From: Spirosoma sp. KUDC1026
GTDB taxonomy: Bacteria > Bacteroidota > Bacteroidia > Cytophagales > Spirosomataceae
DNA length: 64,000 nt
Assembly (NCBI RefSeq): GCF_013375035.1
Contig: NZ_CP056032.1
Span: 4,214,001-4,278,000 of the forward strand
Reading direction: 5' to 3'
The position numbers and the translations under genes were made by a program. This document shows, piece after piece, positions 1 to 8,289 of the stretch. Position 1 is the stretch's first letter, and every line of letters starts with the position of its first letter. The notes under the pieces are model-generated. The model was not told the DNA's origin and ran no database searches. It worked only from the letters and a program-made list of their open reading frames with translations.

Positions 1-355
1 TCTTCTGCGAGTCCCGGTATTTGCCGTTGGTCGCCAGGGCCTGCGCGTAGTAGAGGTAGATTTCGCTGTCCAGCTCCGGATAGGTTTTAATCAGTTTTTC
101 GTAAATGCGCTCGGCGTTGCGGGTATCCTGCAGCTTCCGATAGCTATAGCCCAGTTTGATCAGGGCTTCGCGCGTTTCAGCAGCTTCTTTTTTCTTATCC
201 GTGTTCAGAAAATCCTCGTACGACCGTACGGCGTTGACGTAGCTGAGATCCTCAAACTGCTTGTTGGCGGCTCGTAACTTCGCACTCTGTGCCTGCGCCG
301 TCAGTCCGCACACAGTCAGACCAACCACCAGCACACCCCGTACAAATTGCTTCAT
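1..355 (-). CDS. TPR-repeat periplasmic protein, N-terminal part (PorE/OmpA-type candidate)
   Basis: The reading frame runs off the left edge of the window, so only the first 118 residues are visible. It starts MKQFVRGVLVVGL and has a signal peptide ending near AQAQSAKL. The mature part contains TPR-like helices: residues about 27-45 with NAVRSYEDFLN, 58-75 with ALIKLGYSYRKLQD, and a continuation with NAERIYEKLIKTYP. Bacteroidota proteins with TPR units, then PD40/beta-propeller repeats, then an OmpA domain (the PorE type of the type IX secretion machinery) begin in this way. That identity is an inference, because the diagnostic C-terminal domains lie outside the window. The TPR fold and export are well supported. 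It is separated from tilS by about 220 bp on the same strand. Confidence 0.7.
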   Translation of the reverse strand, partial: MKQFVRGVLVVGLTVCGLTAQAQSAKLRAANKQFEDLSYVNAVRSYEDFLNTDKKKEAAETREALIKLGYSYRKLQDTRNAERIYEKLIKTYPELDSEIYLYYAQALATNGKYRDSQK

Positions 356-574
356 AAAAATCATTCAGTTATCAACGATGGGCTTGCGTCAGAACTTAAT
401 CAAATAAAATGCCAGAGTTAAAAAACAGGCTTTTCCGCGGGATTGGCAGGTTAAAAGTACAACTTTTAGCTGCTTCTCGAGCACGAACAACAAGTTATCC
501 AAAGTACCGTTTACATCAGATTATCCAATCCACTAAGTATTCATTTCTCGGTAAACCGTTCTCTTAGTTGATTT

Positions 575-1990
575 TCAATCGTTCGGAAGCGGTCGGATCC
601 GTAGCCTAAGTTTTTTCGTTGTGGCCTCGGTAATGCGAAATTTGTGCGCAATCCGGTAGCCCATAACCCAGGCAATTTCTCCATTGGCTTCCAGCACCAG
701 GCACTGTTCCCGTTCACGCCGGCTTATTTTAAGGTCGTTCAGCAGGTTACTCACCAGTTTGCTTCCTTTTAGATTAAGTGGCTGAAAACGGTCACCCTGC
801 TTCCACTTCCGAATGAGTACCGGAAAGCGTAATTGATCAGCGTCAAGCCAGGCAATCTCCGCGTCAGCCGTCGGTACAAATCCTGTTTCCTTTTCAGATA
901 CCTTGCATTCCAGCTGATAGGCATCCGATAAAGTTAAGGGGTCAGTCGGCCAGTCGCTCAGCGTGAGGTAAACGGAGGCTTCACAACGTAGCGGCTCCAG
1001 TACCAGTACGTTTCGCTCGCGGGTCAGCTGGTGGGTTGCCGACCGAAACACCTGCCCGGCGGGGTGTTCCAGCGCAGTCGTTAGATTTGTCACCTGATCG
1101 GCACTGAAACCAAAAGGCTTCAGCCACTCCCCCAGTCGGAAAGGCAGTTCCCGCAATGTCCGTAATTGGTCAACGGGCAACGTAATCTGTTCCCCTTCGT
1201 GTCTAATGAGCGCCTGCCAGGATTGTTCCAGTTCATGCTGTACCAGCGCATCGGCCGCGCGTAAGCGCTCAACTGTGCGGGCGAACACGGGCCAGAAACC
1301 AGCATTCAGTTCCGTCAGCACGGGTGTGACATGGTGGCGAATGCGGTTGCGGGCGTATTTATCCTCAGCGTTGGAGCGGTCTTCGCGGTACGGTAATTGC
1401 TGCTGCATTACGTAGTCGGCGAGCTGGTCGCGTGTGGCAAACAACAGAGGGCGGATAAGACCCGGTTGGAGACCCGGCTGTTTGGGCAGAATGCCGTGCA
1501 AACCGGCTAGACCGGTACCACGCGACAGGTTGAGCAGCAGAGTTTCCAGTACGTCGTTCTGGTGGTGGGCGGTGGCTACGCTGGGATACTTGTGTTCCTG
1601 ACATAGTTCGTTGAACCAGGTATAGCGCAGTTCGCGGGCGGCCATCTGGATCGAAATGCCCCGGCGTGCTGCTTCGGCCTGGGTGTCGAAACGCACGAGG
1701 TGAAACGGAACCCCGTATTGTTCAGCTTTGTTTTTTACAAAAACGGCATCAGCCTCCGAATCGGCCCCGCGTAAGCCAAAATTGACGTGCGCTATAGCAA
1801 AAGGAATGTTGGTTCGGTAGAACAACTCAGCCATGGCTACCGAATCCAGCCCACCACTGACGGCCAAGACGGTGCGTTCGCTAGAATTGAGAAGCTGGTT
1901 GTCGTTAATAAATCCTAAAAAAGCCTGTTCAATCCGTTGGTCTTGTCCCAAAGCCGTAGTTTTGCCCCCATGTTTCGCCTGTTTCTTCAC
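575..1990 (-). CDS. tilS: tRNA(Ile)-lysidine synthase
   Basis: TilS attaches lysine to C34 of the AUA-reading tRNA-Ile, using ATP, so that the tRNA is charged with isoleucine and reads AUA; it is an essential cytosolic enzyme. The PP-loop ATP-binding motif SGGLDS lies near residues 45-51. It is followed by the family's AHVNFGLRG and ATAHHQNDVLETLLLNLSRG segments, and the C-terminal domain contains RKWKQGDRFQPL. The full length of 471 aa is normal. The start at 1990 gives a basic leader (MKKQAKHGGK); a TTG at 1951 just before the conserved part is an alternative. The 5' end overlaps the divergent OstA-like gene by about 20 bp, and that gene's promoter lies inside the first tilS codons. Confidence 0.95.
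   Translation of the reverse strand: MKKQAKHGGKTTALGQDQRIEQAFLGFINDNQLLNSSERTVLAVSGGLDSVAMAELFYRTNIPFAIAHVNFGLRGADSEADAVFVKNKAEQYGVPFHLVRFDTQAEAARRGISIQMAARELRYTWFNELCQEHKYPSVATAHHQNDVLETLLLNLSRGTGLAGLHGILPKQPGLQPGLIRPLLFATRDQLADYVMQQQLPYREDRSNAEDKYARNRIRHHVTPVLTELNAGFWPVFARTVERLRAADALVQHELEQSWQALIRHEGEQITLPVDQLRTLRELPFRLGEWLKPFGFSADQVTNLTTALEHPAGQVFRSATHQLTRERNVLVLEPLRCEASVYLTLSDWPTDPLTLSDAYQLECKVSEKETGFVPTADAEIAWLDADQLRFPVLIRKWKQGDRFQPLNLKGSKLVSNLLNDLKISRREREQCLVLEANGEIAWVMGYRIAHKFRITEATTKKLRLRIRPLPND
1937..1964 (+). promoter_or_regulatory. Bacteroidota-type promoter of the OstA-like gene
   Basis: TTG at 1937-1939 and the -7 box TAGTTTTG at 1957-1964 match the TAnnTTTG consensus of the Bacteroidota primary sigma factor, with a 17-bp spacer that is a little short. 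Only five bases separate the box from the ATG at 1970, so the transcript would be leaderless or nearly so. The promoter lies within the coding start of tilS on the other strand. Confidence 0.6.
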
Positions 1991-3748
1991 GTATTTATCG
2001 GTTTCATTTTGCTTAGCCCGGCCATCTTTCCGTCCGAGGCACTGGCGCAGGCGGGAAATCCGACGGATAAAGTTGAACTGCTGGGGGCGGATAGTTTAGC
2101 CGTTCTCAACACCCCAGGTCAAGTAGTCCGGCAGCTATTCAATAACGTGCGATTCCGGCATAAAGGTGCGCTCATGTACTCAGACCGGGTTATTCAGAAC
2201 GTAACTACTAACGTTATCGAGGCTTATGGTAATGTCCGGCTGGTGCAGGGCGACACCATCAATCTGCGGGGCGATACTATGTATTACTACGGCAACACCC
2301 GGCAGGCCAACATGCGCGGCCACGTAATCATGCGTGACCGAAAGATGACGCTGACGACAACCCATCTGGATTACGACATGGTATCCGGCATAGCCCATTA
2401 CCCCAAGCCGGGGCGGATTGTCGACAAAGAAAACGTCCTGACCAGCCGCGAAGGTTATTACGACACCCGCACTAAGCTGTTTACGTTCCGGCAGAACGTC
2501 CGGCTCGTCAATCCCAAAGGTACACTCACGGCCGATTCGCTGCTGTATAATTCTAATTCCCGGATTGCTACGTTCCAGGGACCAACCCGAATTGTCAACA
2601 AAGATGGGGTCCTGACGGCCATTGCCGGGCAATATAATACAACGACCGGCATCTCTAATTTCCAGCGCCGGGCCACCGTCGAGACCCCAAAATATCGTAT
2701 TACGGGCGATACTTTATACTACGACAACGTAGCCGACCTGGGTATTGCCGACGGCAACGTCATCATGGTGGCCAAGGATAAAAAAGCGGTTATTACGGGT
2801 GATCACGTCCGCTACAACGGCAAGATCGGTATTTCGCGCGTTGTCGGCCACCCGGTGGCTAAAACCGTGGCCAGTCAGCAGGACACGCTTTATCTGCGGG
2901 CCGATACATTGTTTTCGTTCGATAATAAGATAACCAACACCCGTCGGCTGCTGGGGCAGAAAAACGTGTACGTCTTCAAGTCGGATTTGCAGAGCAAGTG
3001 TGACTCCCTCATTTACGACACCGCCGATTCAACCATTTATTTCTATAAAAAACCCATCGTCTGGAGCCAGAACAAGTACCAGATGGAGGCCGATTCGATG
3101 CGGGCGCTCATGAAGAATAACCGAATTCATACGATGTTCATGAAAACACGGTCATTTATTATTTCCCTCGATACGTTACAGAATTTCAACCAGGTAAAAG
3201 GGCGGGTTATTACGGCCTATTTCGGCACGAAACTTACGCCCGTGATCGACTCTATGCCCGTTGGCAAGCCGGTTGCCGGGAAAAGTGGGTCGAGTACTGC
3301 AACGAACGGCGCCAGCAATGGCGTACTAGCTAAAAATACCACATCCCCGATATCGTCAACCACTGTTCAGCAGGAGACGAAACTGGAGCGGGTCATCGTA
3401 GAAGGCAACGGACAGAGCATCTATTATGCACTGGACGATAAGAATAAGATGATTGGATTAAATCACGTCGAATGCAGCAAGATGAACCTCGAATTCGCAG
3501 ATAACAAGGTGGGACAGATTCGCTTCTACGGACGGCCTGATGCTCAGCTGGTTCCGCCAAAAGAATTTACAGAGGATAAGCAGCAGCTCGACGGATTTCG
3601 ATGGCGCGATGCGGAAAAACCAAATCGGGCACAGGTTTTGTGGCAGGAAATACCACCGGTGGGTAAGCCGGCGGCTAAAAAACCAGCAAAATTTAAAACG
3701 CCGACTAAACCTTTGGGGCCTAAGCCGGTTCAAATAGATGCTCGTTAA
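1970..3748 (+). CDS. OstA/LptA-like LPS-transport periplasmic protein
   Basis: A 592-aa exported protein. The signal peptide runs MFRLFLHVFIGFILL to about ALAQAG. The rest is a series of OstA/LptA-type beta-jellyroll repeats, recognisable as alternating phrases such as VIEAYGNVRLVQGDTINLRG, GTLTADSLLYN, YRITGDTLYYDN and KAVITGDHVRYNG. Proteins of this fold form the periplasmic bridge that carries lipopolysaccharide to the outer membrane, and Bacteroidota usually have a long OstA-like version. An LptC homologue is encoded at 11583-12140. The C-terminus is Lys/Pro-rich (PAAKKPAKF, TPTKPLGPKP). The ATG at 1970 was chosen over one at 1937 because the -7 box lies between them. The fold is well supported; the exact position in the Lpt pathway is inferred. 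Confidence 0.82.
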   Translation: MFRLFLHVFIGFILLSPAIFPSEALAQAGNPTDKVELLGADSLAVLNTPGQVVRQLFNNVRFRHKGALMYSDRVIQNVTTNVIEAYGNVRLVQGDTINLRGDTMYYYGNTRQANMRGHVIMRDRKMTLTTTHLDYDMVSGIAHYPKPGRIVDKENVLTSREGYYDTRTKLFTFRQNVRLVNPKGTLTADSLLYNSNSRIATFQGPTRIVNKDGVLTAIAGQYNTTTGISNFQRRATVETPKYRITGDTLYYDNVADLGIADGNVIMVAKDKKAVITGDHVRYNGKIGISRVVGHPVAKTVASQQDTLYLRADTLFSFDNKITNTRRLLGQKNVYVFKSDLQSKCDSLIYDTADSTIYFYKKPIVWSQNKYQMEADSMRALMKNNRIHTMFMKTRSFIISLDTLQNFNQVKGRVITAYFGTKLTPVIDSMPVGKPVAGKSGSSTATNGASNGVLAKNTTSPISSTTVQQETKLERVIVEGNGQSIYYALDDKNKMIGLNHVECSKMNLEFADNKVGQIRFYGRPDAQLVPPKEFTEDKQQLDGFRWRDAEKPNRAQVLWQEIPPVGKPAAKKPAKFKTPTKPLGPKPVQIDAR

Positions 3749-3780
3749 TTTATTTTAACAATTTTTTAAATTTTTCATCG

Positions 3781-3811
3781 TTGACTTTCTCTTTTGCTGG
3801 GCATAGGTTTG
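3781..3811 (+). promoter_or_regulatory. Promoter of the T9SS-tail protein gene
   Basis: TTG at 3781-3783 and TAGGTTTG at 3804-3811 are separated by 20 bp, the usual arrangement for the Bacteroidota -33/TAnnTTTG promoter. The start codon at 3845 would leave a leader of about 25-30 nt. Confidence 0.65.
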
Positions 3812-3844
3812 CGGTGAATAGAAGCGTACCCGAAATAGACTTTC

Positions 3845-4504
3845 ATGAAACAACTTATACTTATTGGTGTACTCACGGGTTTGCTCGCGGCAACGATCCC
3901 ACTTCAGGCGCAGGTGACGCCCCGGGATTCCGACGCGGCTCGTGGTAGCCGACTTGAACTGGGCCGTACGGGCAGCACGTCGAAAAAGACGGTGCCGACG
4001 CTGTCGTCCCAGCGCTTTTCCATTGTCCCTAACCCGGCGTCGGTTCAGTCCGACCGTCCGGTCAATATTCACAAAAATGCCCCTATCAACGAACACTACC
4101 GCTCGCTGATGGTTTCCCGGTCGTCGTCAAAAACCCCTGCGCGCACCGCAACAGCAGTTGAAAGCCCTTCCTCCGCTCCCGCAGAAACCCGTGCAATGAG
4201 TTTGCAGGAGCGTTTGGCCGAAGACCGGATGTTTGGTAATGAGCATATCAAGGTATCAAACGCGTATCCTAACCCCGCCGACAACGTAGCGGAAGTAGAT
4301 TATGAGTTAACAGGGCCGATCAGCGAGGCTAAGATAGTGTTACTGAACGTACTGGGGTCACCCGTTGCCGAGTATGGCCTGGAAACCGGCGACCATAAAG
4401 TGCGAATGCAGACCCGCGACTTGGCGACCGGCTACTATCTCTATCAACTCACGGTAGACGGCAAGAAAGTAGCCACTAAACGGCTGCTCGTTCGGCACCA
4501 GTAA
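3845..4504 (+). CDS. Secreted protein with type IX secretion C-terminal sorting domain
   Basis: A 219-aa protein with a clean signal peptide (MKQLILIGVLTGLLAA to about LQAQ). After a low-complexity Ser/Thr/Ala-rich middle (about 25-130), the last 80 residues form a type A T9SS sorting domain. It begins VSNAYPNPADNVAEVDYEL and continues with KIVLLNVLGSPV, GYYLYQLTVDGKKVATKRLLV. Cargo with this tail crosses the outer membrane by the type IX machinery and is anchored or released at the surface. A second PNPA phrase (SIVPNPASV) near residue 60 suggests a degenerate extra copy of the motif. There is no recognisable enzymatic domain, so the function of the passenger part is unknown. It has its own promoter and terminator. 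Confidence 0.85.
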   Translation: MKQLILIGVLTGLLAATIPLQAQVTPRDSDAARGSRLELGRTGSTSKKTVPTLSSQRFSIVPNPASVQSDRPVNIHKNAPINEHYRSLMVSRSSSKTPARTATAVESPSSAPAETRAMSLQERLAEDRMFGNEHIKVSNAYPNPADNVAEVDYELTGPISEAKIVLLNVLGSPVAEYGLETGDHKVRMQTRDLATGYYLYQLTVDGKKVATKRLLVRHQ

Positions 4505-4547
4505 TCCCCGTTAAATTAGGTTAAATCACGGCCGGTTTTCGGCACTA

Positions 4548-4591
4548 TACAGGCTACCTCGTCGTTAGAACGGTGTAGCCTGTACTTTTTT
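4548..4591 (+). terminator. Intrinsic terminator of the T9SS-tail protein gene
   Basis: TACAGGCTAC at 4548-4557 pairs with GTAGCCTGTA at 4575-4584 and is followed by C and a run of six T. The next promoter box begins only four bases later. Confidence 0.75.
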
Positions 4592-4594
4592 CCG

Positions 4595-4602
4595 TATCTT
4601 TG
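4595..4602 (+). promoter_or_regulatory. -7 box TATCTTTG immediately before bamD
   Basis: A perfect TAnnTTTG box ends six bases before the bamD ATG at 4609. No good -33 TTG is visible at the expected distance. If used, it would give a leaderless or nearly leaderless mRNA. Confidence 0.5.
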
Positions 4603-4608
4603 TATCGT

Positions 4609-5532
4609 ATGCAGAACCGTCTTGTCGTCAATATTCTTCTGGGGCTCAGCTTTAGCGTTCTGGTAAGCGCCTGTAGCTCGTTCAATAAACTGCAGAAGAG
4701 TGGAACCGATGCCGAAAAATATAAAGCCGCCACAGAGTATTACCAGAAAAAAGACTGGTATCACGCTGGCCTGCTGTTCGAAGAACTGATTCCGGTTCTG
4801 AAAGGAAGTACGGAATCCGAAATGGCGCAGTTTTATTATGCCTATACGCAGTACAACCAGCAGCAGTATCTGCTTAGCGCTACGCTGTTCAAGAAGTTCT
4901 ACGAAACATTTGCCCGTAGTGACTACGCTCAGGAGGCCATGTATCTCTACGCTAAATCACTATATAAGGATACCCCCCAGTACAACCTTGATCAGTCCAA
5001 CACCCTGACCGCGACCTCGGCCCTGCAGGACTTTCTGAATGCTTATCCCGATAGCCAGTACAAGCCCGAAGCCACCGAGTATATCATGGATCTACGGAAA
5101 AAACTGGAACGGAAAGCTTACGAAAAAGCCAAGCTGTATTTTAAAACCAGCGGCTTCAACATTGCTTCCTATAAATCGGCAGTTATTGCCATCAATAACT
5201 TCCAGAAAGAATTCCCGGATTCGGAATACAATGAGGAGCTTGCCTTTCTGAAAGTTGACGCCGAGTTCAGTCTGGCGCAGAATAGCCTGGAGACGAAACA
5301 GAAGGAACGTTATCAGGAAGCAATGGGTTATCACCAGGAATTCATAGACAAGTATCCGCAGAGCAGTTACGTGAAGCAGACGGAGAAAATGTATGAAACC
5401 AGCCAGAAAGAAATTGAACGGCTGAACAAGCTGGAGCAGGAACGCGAACAGGAAAAACAACGCGAGCAGGAAAAGCGTAAATCAACCGACCCGAGCCGTC
5501 CGGCTAAGGTCACTACCGCGTCGAACGACTAA
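4609..5532 (+). CDS. bamD: Outer membrane assembly lipoprotein BamD
   Basis: BamD is the essential TPR lipoprotein that, with BamA, folds beta-barrel proteins into the outer membrane. The 307-aa product has a lipobox (SVLVSAC, Cys about 22) and the family's start FNKLQKSGTDAEKYKAATEYY. Successive TPR units follow (YHAGLLFEELIPVLKG, LLSATLFKKFYETFARSDYA, ALQDFLNAYPDSQYKPEAT, ALNNF-type repeats, YHQEFIDKYPQSSYVKQ). The C-terminus is a charged coiled-coil rich in Glu, Gln and Lys. The ATG at 4609 is preferred to a TTG nine bases upstream because the latter lies within the -7 box. rpoZ follows 50 bp downstream, so the two are probably co-transcribed. Confidence 0.92.
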   Translation: MQNRLVVNILLGLSFSVLVSACSSFNKLQKSGTDAEKYKAATEYYQKKDWYHAGLLFEELIPVLKGSTESEMAQFYYAYTQYNQQQYLLSATLFKKFYETFARSDYAQEAMYLYAKSLYKDTPQYNLDQSNTLTATSALQDFLNAYPDSQYKPEATEYIMDLRKKLERKAYEKAKLYFKTSGFNIASYKSAVIAINNFQKEFPDSEYNEELAFLKVDAEFSLAQNSLETKQKERYQEAMGYHQEFIDKYPQSSYVKQTEKMYETSQKEIERLNKLEQEREQEKQREQEKRKSTDPSRPAKVTTASND

Positions 5533-5582
5533 CTTGTCTATCACCCGCAGCTGCCCGGCAGTTGCGTTTATATAGTATCCAT

Positions 5583-5891
5583 ATGGCAACGAACCAATCC
5601 ATCATTACCCGCGACAACGACAAGATTGCGGCTCATACCGGTAACCTGTACGAATCCGTGTCGATCATTTCGAAACGCGCCCGGCAGATTTCGACGAAGA
5701 ACAAAGAGGAACTGAGCAACAAACTGTCGGAGTTCGTATCGGCTGTCGATAACCTCGAAGAAGTATTTGAAAACCGCGAGCAGATCGAAATCTCGAAATT
5801 CTACGAGCGGATGCCTAAACCAACCTCAACGGCTACCGACGAGTTTCTGGAGGGTAAAGTGTACTGGCGCTACAACGACGAAGAGCTTTAA
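5583..5891 (+). CDS. rpoZ: RNA polymerase omega-type subunit (Rpb6 family)
   Basis: A 102-aa protein of the Bacteroidota omega/Rpb6 type, which binds the beta-prime subunit and helps RNA polymerase assemble. Typical parts are SIITRDNDKIAAHTGNLYES near the start, VSIISKRARQIS (the conserved alpha helix) and the C-terminal KFYERMPKPTSTATDEFLEG. The ATG at 5583 was chosen because the extension upstream is not conserved in character. It lies between bamD and coaBC, a common order in this phylum, and is closed by a terminator. Confidence 0.88.
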   Translation: MATNQSIITRDNDKIAAHTGNLYESVSIISKRARQISTKNKEELSNKLSEFVSAVDNLEEVFENREQIEISKFYERMPKPTSTATDEFLEGKVYWRYNDEEL

Positions 5892-5919
5892 TCAGCTGGC
5901 CGGCCGCTGCCGATATATG

Positions 5920-5950
5920 ACCGCACGGTATTGCTGCCGTGCGGTTTTTT
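5920..5950 (+). terminator. Intrinsic terminator after rpoZ
   Basis: ACCGCACGG (5920-5928) pairs with CCGTGCGGT (5937-5945) around an 8-nt loop and runs into a stretch of T. It ends the bamD-rpoZ unit. Confidence 0.85.
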
Positions 5951-5990
5951 GTTGGTATGCTTCTGATCAGCAGGTTGATTACTGGTACGT

Positions 5991-7238
5991 ATGGATTTCA
6001 CACAACTTCGGGGAAAACGACTACTGCTCGGCGTAACGGGTAGTATTTCGGCTTACAAATCGGCGCTGCTGGTCCGGTTGCTGGTTAAGGCCGGAGCCGA
6101 GGTGCAGGTCATCATGACCCAGGCCGCGCAGACATTTATTACGCCCCTCACGCTGGCTACGCTATCCAAGCGCCCCGTTCTGTCCACCTTTGTGAGCGGA
6201 AACGACGGAAGCTGGAACAACCATGTCGAACTGGGTCTCTGGGCCGATGCCCTCATCGTGGCTCCGGCCTCGGCGCATACGCTGGCCCGTTGCGCACAGG
6301 GTCTGTGCGACGATCTGCTGTCGGCGGTGTATCTGTCGGCGCGCTGCCCGGTGTTCTTTGCCCCTGCCATGGACCTGGATATGTACCAGCATCCGGCTAC
6401 GGTAGCGAATATTCACCGGCTTATCTCCTACGGGAATCATATCATCAGGGCGGAGCACGGCGAACTGGCCAGTGGTCTGGTCGGTGAAGGGCGGCTTGCC
6501 GAACCCGAAACCATCTGCCAGACGCTTAATGCATTCTTTGCTCAGCAACAACCCACGGGGCCTCTGGCTAGCAGGCAGGTATTGATCACGGCCGGCCCGA
6601 CGCAGGAGCCCATCGATCCGGTACGGTACGTCAGCAACCACTCAACCGGCAAAATGGGGTATGCCATCGCCGGGGCCTTTGTCCGCGCCGGGGCTTCGGT
6701 AACCTTGATCAGCGGACCTACGGCTCTCGACCTGCCCGACTCACGGATTGAACGGATTAACGTACGAACGGCACGGGAAATGCTGGACGCTTCGCTGGAT
6801 GCCTTTCCCCGGGCGGATGTAACGGTACTAAGTGCCGCCGTGGCCGACTACACTCCCGCGCACCCGGCCGATCAGAAACTAAAAAAGAAAGAATCGGTCT
6901 TTGCGCTCGACATGGCCCGTACGGTGGACATTGCCGCTACGCTGGGCGCCCAAAAACGACCGGACCAATGGTTGATGGGCTTTGCACTGGAGACAAATAA
7001 CGAGCTCGAAAATGCGCTCAAGAAATTAAAAACCAAGAATCTGGACTGGATTGTACTTAATTCACTGCGGGACGCCGGAGCGGGTTTTGGACACGATACA
7101 AATAAGATTACCGTTATTGATAAAGACGAACAAACCCACGAATTTGCATTAAAATCCAAGGACGACGTAGCACAGGATCTGGTTAATCTGGTGGCAGCAA
7201 AGCTGCAGGAACAGCAACCTTCGTTCCTCATTCAGTAG
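5991..7238 (+). CDS. coaBC: Bifunctional phosphopantothenoylcysteine decarboxylase / phosphopantothenate-cysteine ligase
   Basis: CoaBC makes 4'-phosphopantetheine for coenzyme A: the C-terminal CoaB half joins cysteine to phosphopantothenate and the N-terminal FMN-binding CoaC half decarboxylates it. The flavodoxin-like half starts LLLGVTGSISAYKSALLVR and contains WNNHVEL (active-site His) and FAPAMDLDMYQHP. The CoaB half carries LITAGPTQEPIDPVRYVSN, STGKMGYAIA, the AAVADYTPA segment and KLKKKES. The length of 415 aa is standard. One oddity is that the usual PASANT motif of flavin-dependent cysteine decarboxylases reads PASAHT (about residue 90). The neighbours rpoZ and DUF4835-recN match the common Bacteroidota arrangement. 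Confidence 0.95.
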   Translation: MDFTQLRGKRLLLGVTGSISAYKSALLVRLLVKAGAEVQVIMTQAAQTFITPLTLATLSKRPVLSTFVSGNDGSWNNHVELGLWADALIVAPASAHTLARCAQGLCDDLLSAVYLSARCPVFFAPAMDLDMYQHPATVANIHRLISYGNHIIRAEHGELASGLVGEGRLAEPETICQTLNAFFAQQQPTGPLASRQVLITAGPTQEPIDPVRYVSNHSTGKMGYAIAGAFVRAGASVTLISGPTALDLPDSRIERINVRTAREMLDASLDAFPRADVTVLSAAVADYTPAHPADQKLKKKESVFALDMARTVDIAATLGAQKRPDQWLMGFALETNNELENALKKLKTKNLDWIVLNSLRDAGAGFGHDTNKITVIDKDEQTHEFALKSKDDVAQDLVNLVAAKLQEQQPSFLIQ

Positions 7239-7307
7239 CCCTGTAAACCCTGCCTGCCGTCGCACATGTTGGCCTAGTTTTTACGCAGTCCCTATTTTTT
7301 TATTGGT

Positions 7308-8216
7308 ATGAACGTAGTCAAATTGCTCGTTGCCTTTTTTATAGTTGGTCTGCTACGAGCCAATGCGCAGGAGCTGAATTGTCAGGTGACGATCAATACG
7401 GATCAGTTATTTGCCCAGCAGAAAATTGACGTATCCTATGTTAACCAGTTGAAAGGGCTCATCACTGAGCTAATGAACAACCGGCGCTGGAGCAACGATC
7501 AGTTTTCGCCGTCCGAGCGTATCAACTGCTCGCTGAACATCAATCTGGTTAAATCTCTGCAGCTGGGAGCGTTTGAAGCAACAGCGCAGATCATTGCTAC
7601 GCGGCCGGTATATGGCACCAATTACGAAACGACCGTCCTCAATTACGTCGACCGCGCGTTCAACTTTGTGTACCTGCCCACTACGCCGGTTTATTACCGG
7701 GAAAATCAGTTTTCCGACGACCTGACCTCAATGCTGGCGTTCTACGCCAATATCATTCTGGCGATGGATTACGACACGTTCAGCAAGCAGGGCGGTGGCG
7801 TTTTTGTCCAGCAGGCGTTTTCCATCATGAACCTCGCCCAGCAGGGATCAATCAATGGTGCCTGGCAAACGGGGGGCGACCGCCGAAGCCGGTACTGGCT
7901 GATCGAGAATCTGCAGAATCAGCAGTTGCTGCCCTTCCGGGATGGTCTGTACACGTATCACCGGCAGGGCCTGGACGTATTTGCGACCAATCCGGTGCAG
8001 GTTCGCAAGCAGACGCTCGATCTGTTAAATACCATCCGGGGTATTGGTCTGCAACTGCCGAATTCCGTGCTGATTAACTCGTTCTTCGACGCCAAAAGTC
8101 AGGAACTATACAATATCCTGTACGAGGGAACGCCGACCGAGCGGAAACGCGCCTTTGATCTGCTGTCTTTTCTAGACCCCGCCAAGACGGAACTCTACCG
8201 AAAATTAACGCTTTAG
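7308..8216 (+). CDS. DUF4835 family exported protein
   Basis: A 302-aa protein with a signal peptide (MNVVKLLVAFFIVGLLRANAQ), beginning ELNCQVTINTDQL in the mature form. DUF4835 proteins are nearly universal in Bacteroidota and typically sit between coaBC and recN, as here. Visible family features are NRRWSNDQFSPSERINC, FNFVYLPTTPVYYRENQF, MLAFYANIILAMDYDTF and the C-terminal RKRAFDLLSFLDPAKTELY. The molecular role is not established. The position at the cell envelope is inferred from the signal peptide. It starts about 70 bp after coaBC with no terminator seen between them, so the genes may share a transcript. Confidence 0.85.
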   Translation: MNVVKLLVAFFIVGLLRANAQELNCQVTINTDQLFAQQKIDVSYVNQLKGLITELMNNRRWSNDQFSPSERINCSLNINLVKSLQLGAFEATAQIIATRPVYGTNYETTVLNYVDRAFNFVYLPTTPVYYRENQFSDDLTSMLAFYANIILAMDYDTFSKQGGGVFVQQAFSIMNLAQQGSINGAWQTGGDRRSRYWLIENLQNQQLLPFRDGLYTYHRQGLDVFATNPVQVRKQTLDLLNTIRGIGLQLPNSVLINSFFDAKSQELYNILYEGTPTERKRAFDLLSFLDPAKTELYRKLTL

Positions 8217-8289
8217 AAACGGCAATTCGGGCAGTCCGGTCTGAACCGGGTACCAGCCGGTATTGTTAGTTAAGTAAGGAGCTTCACTT

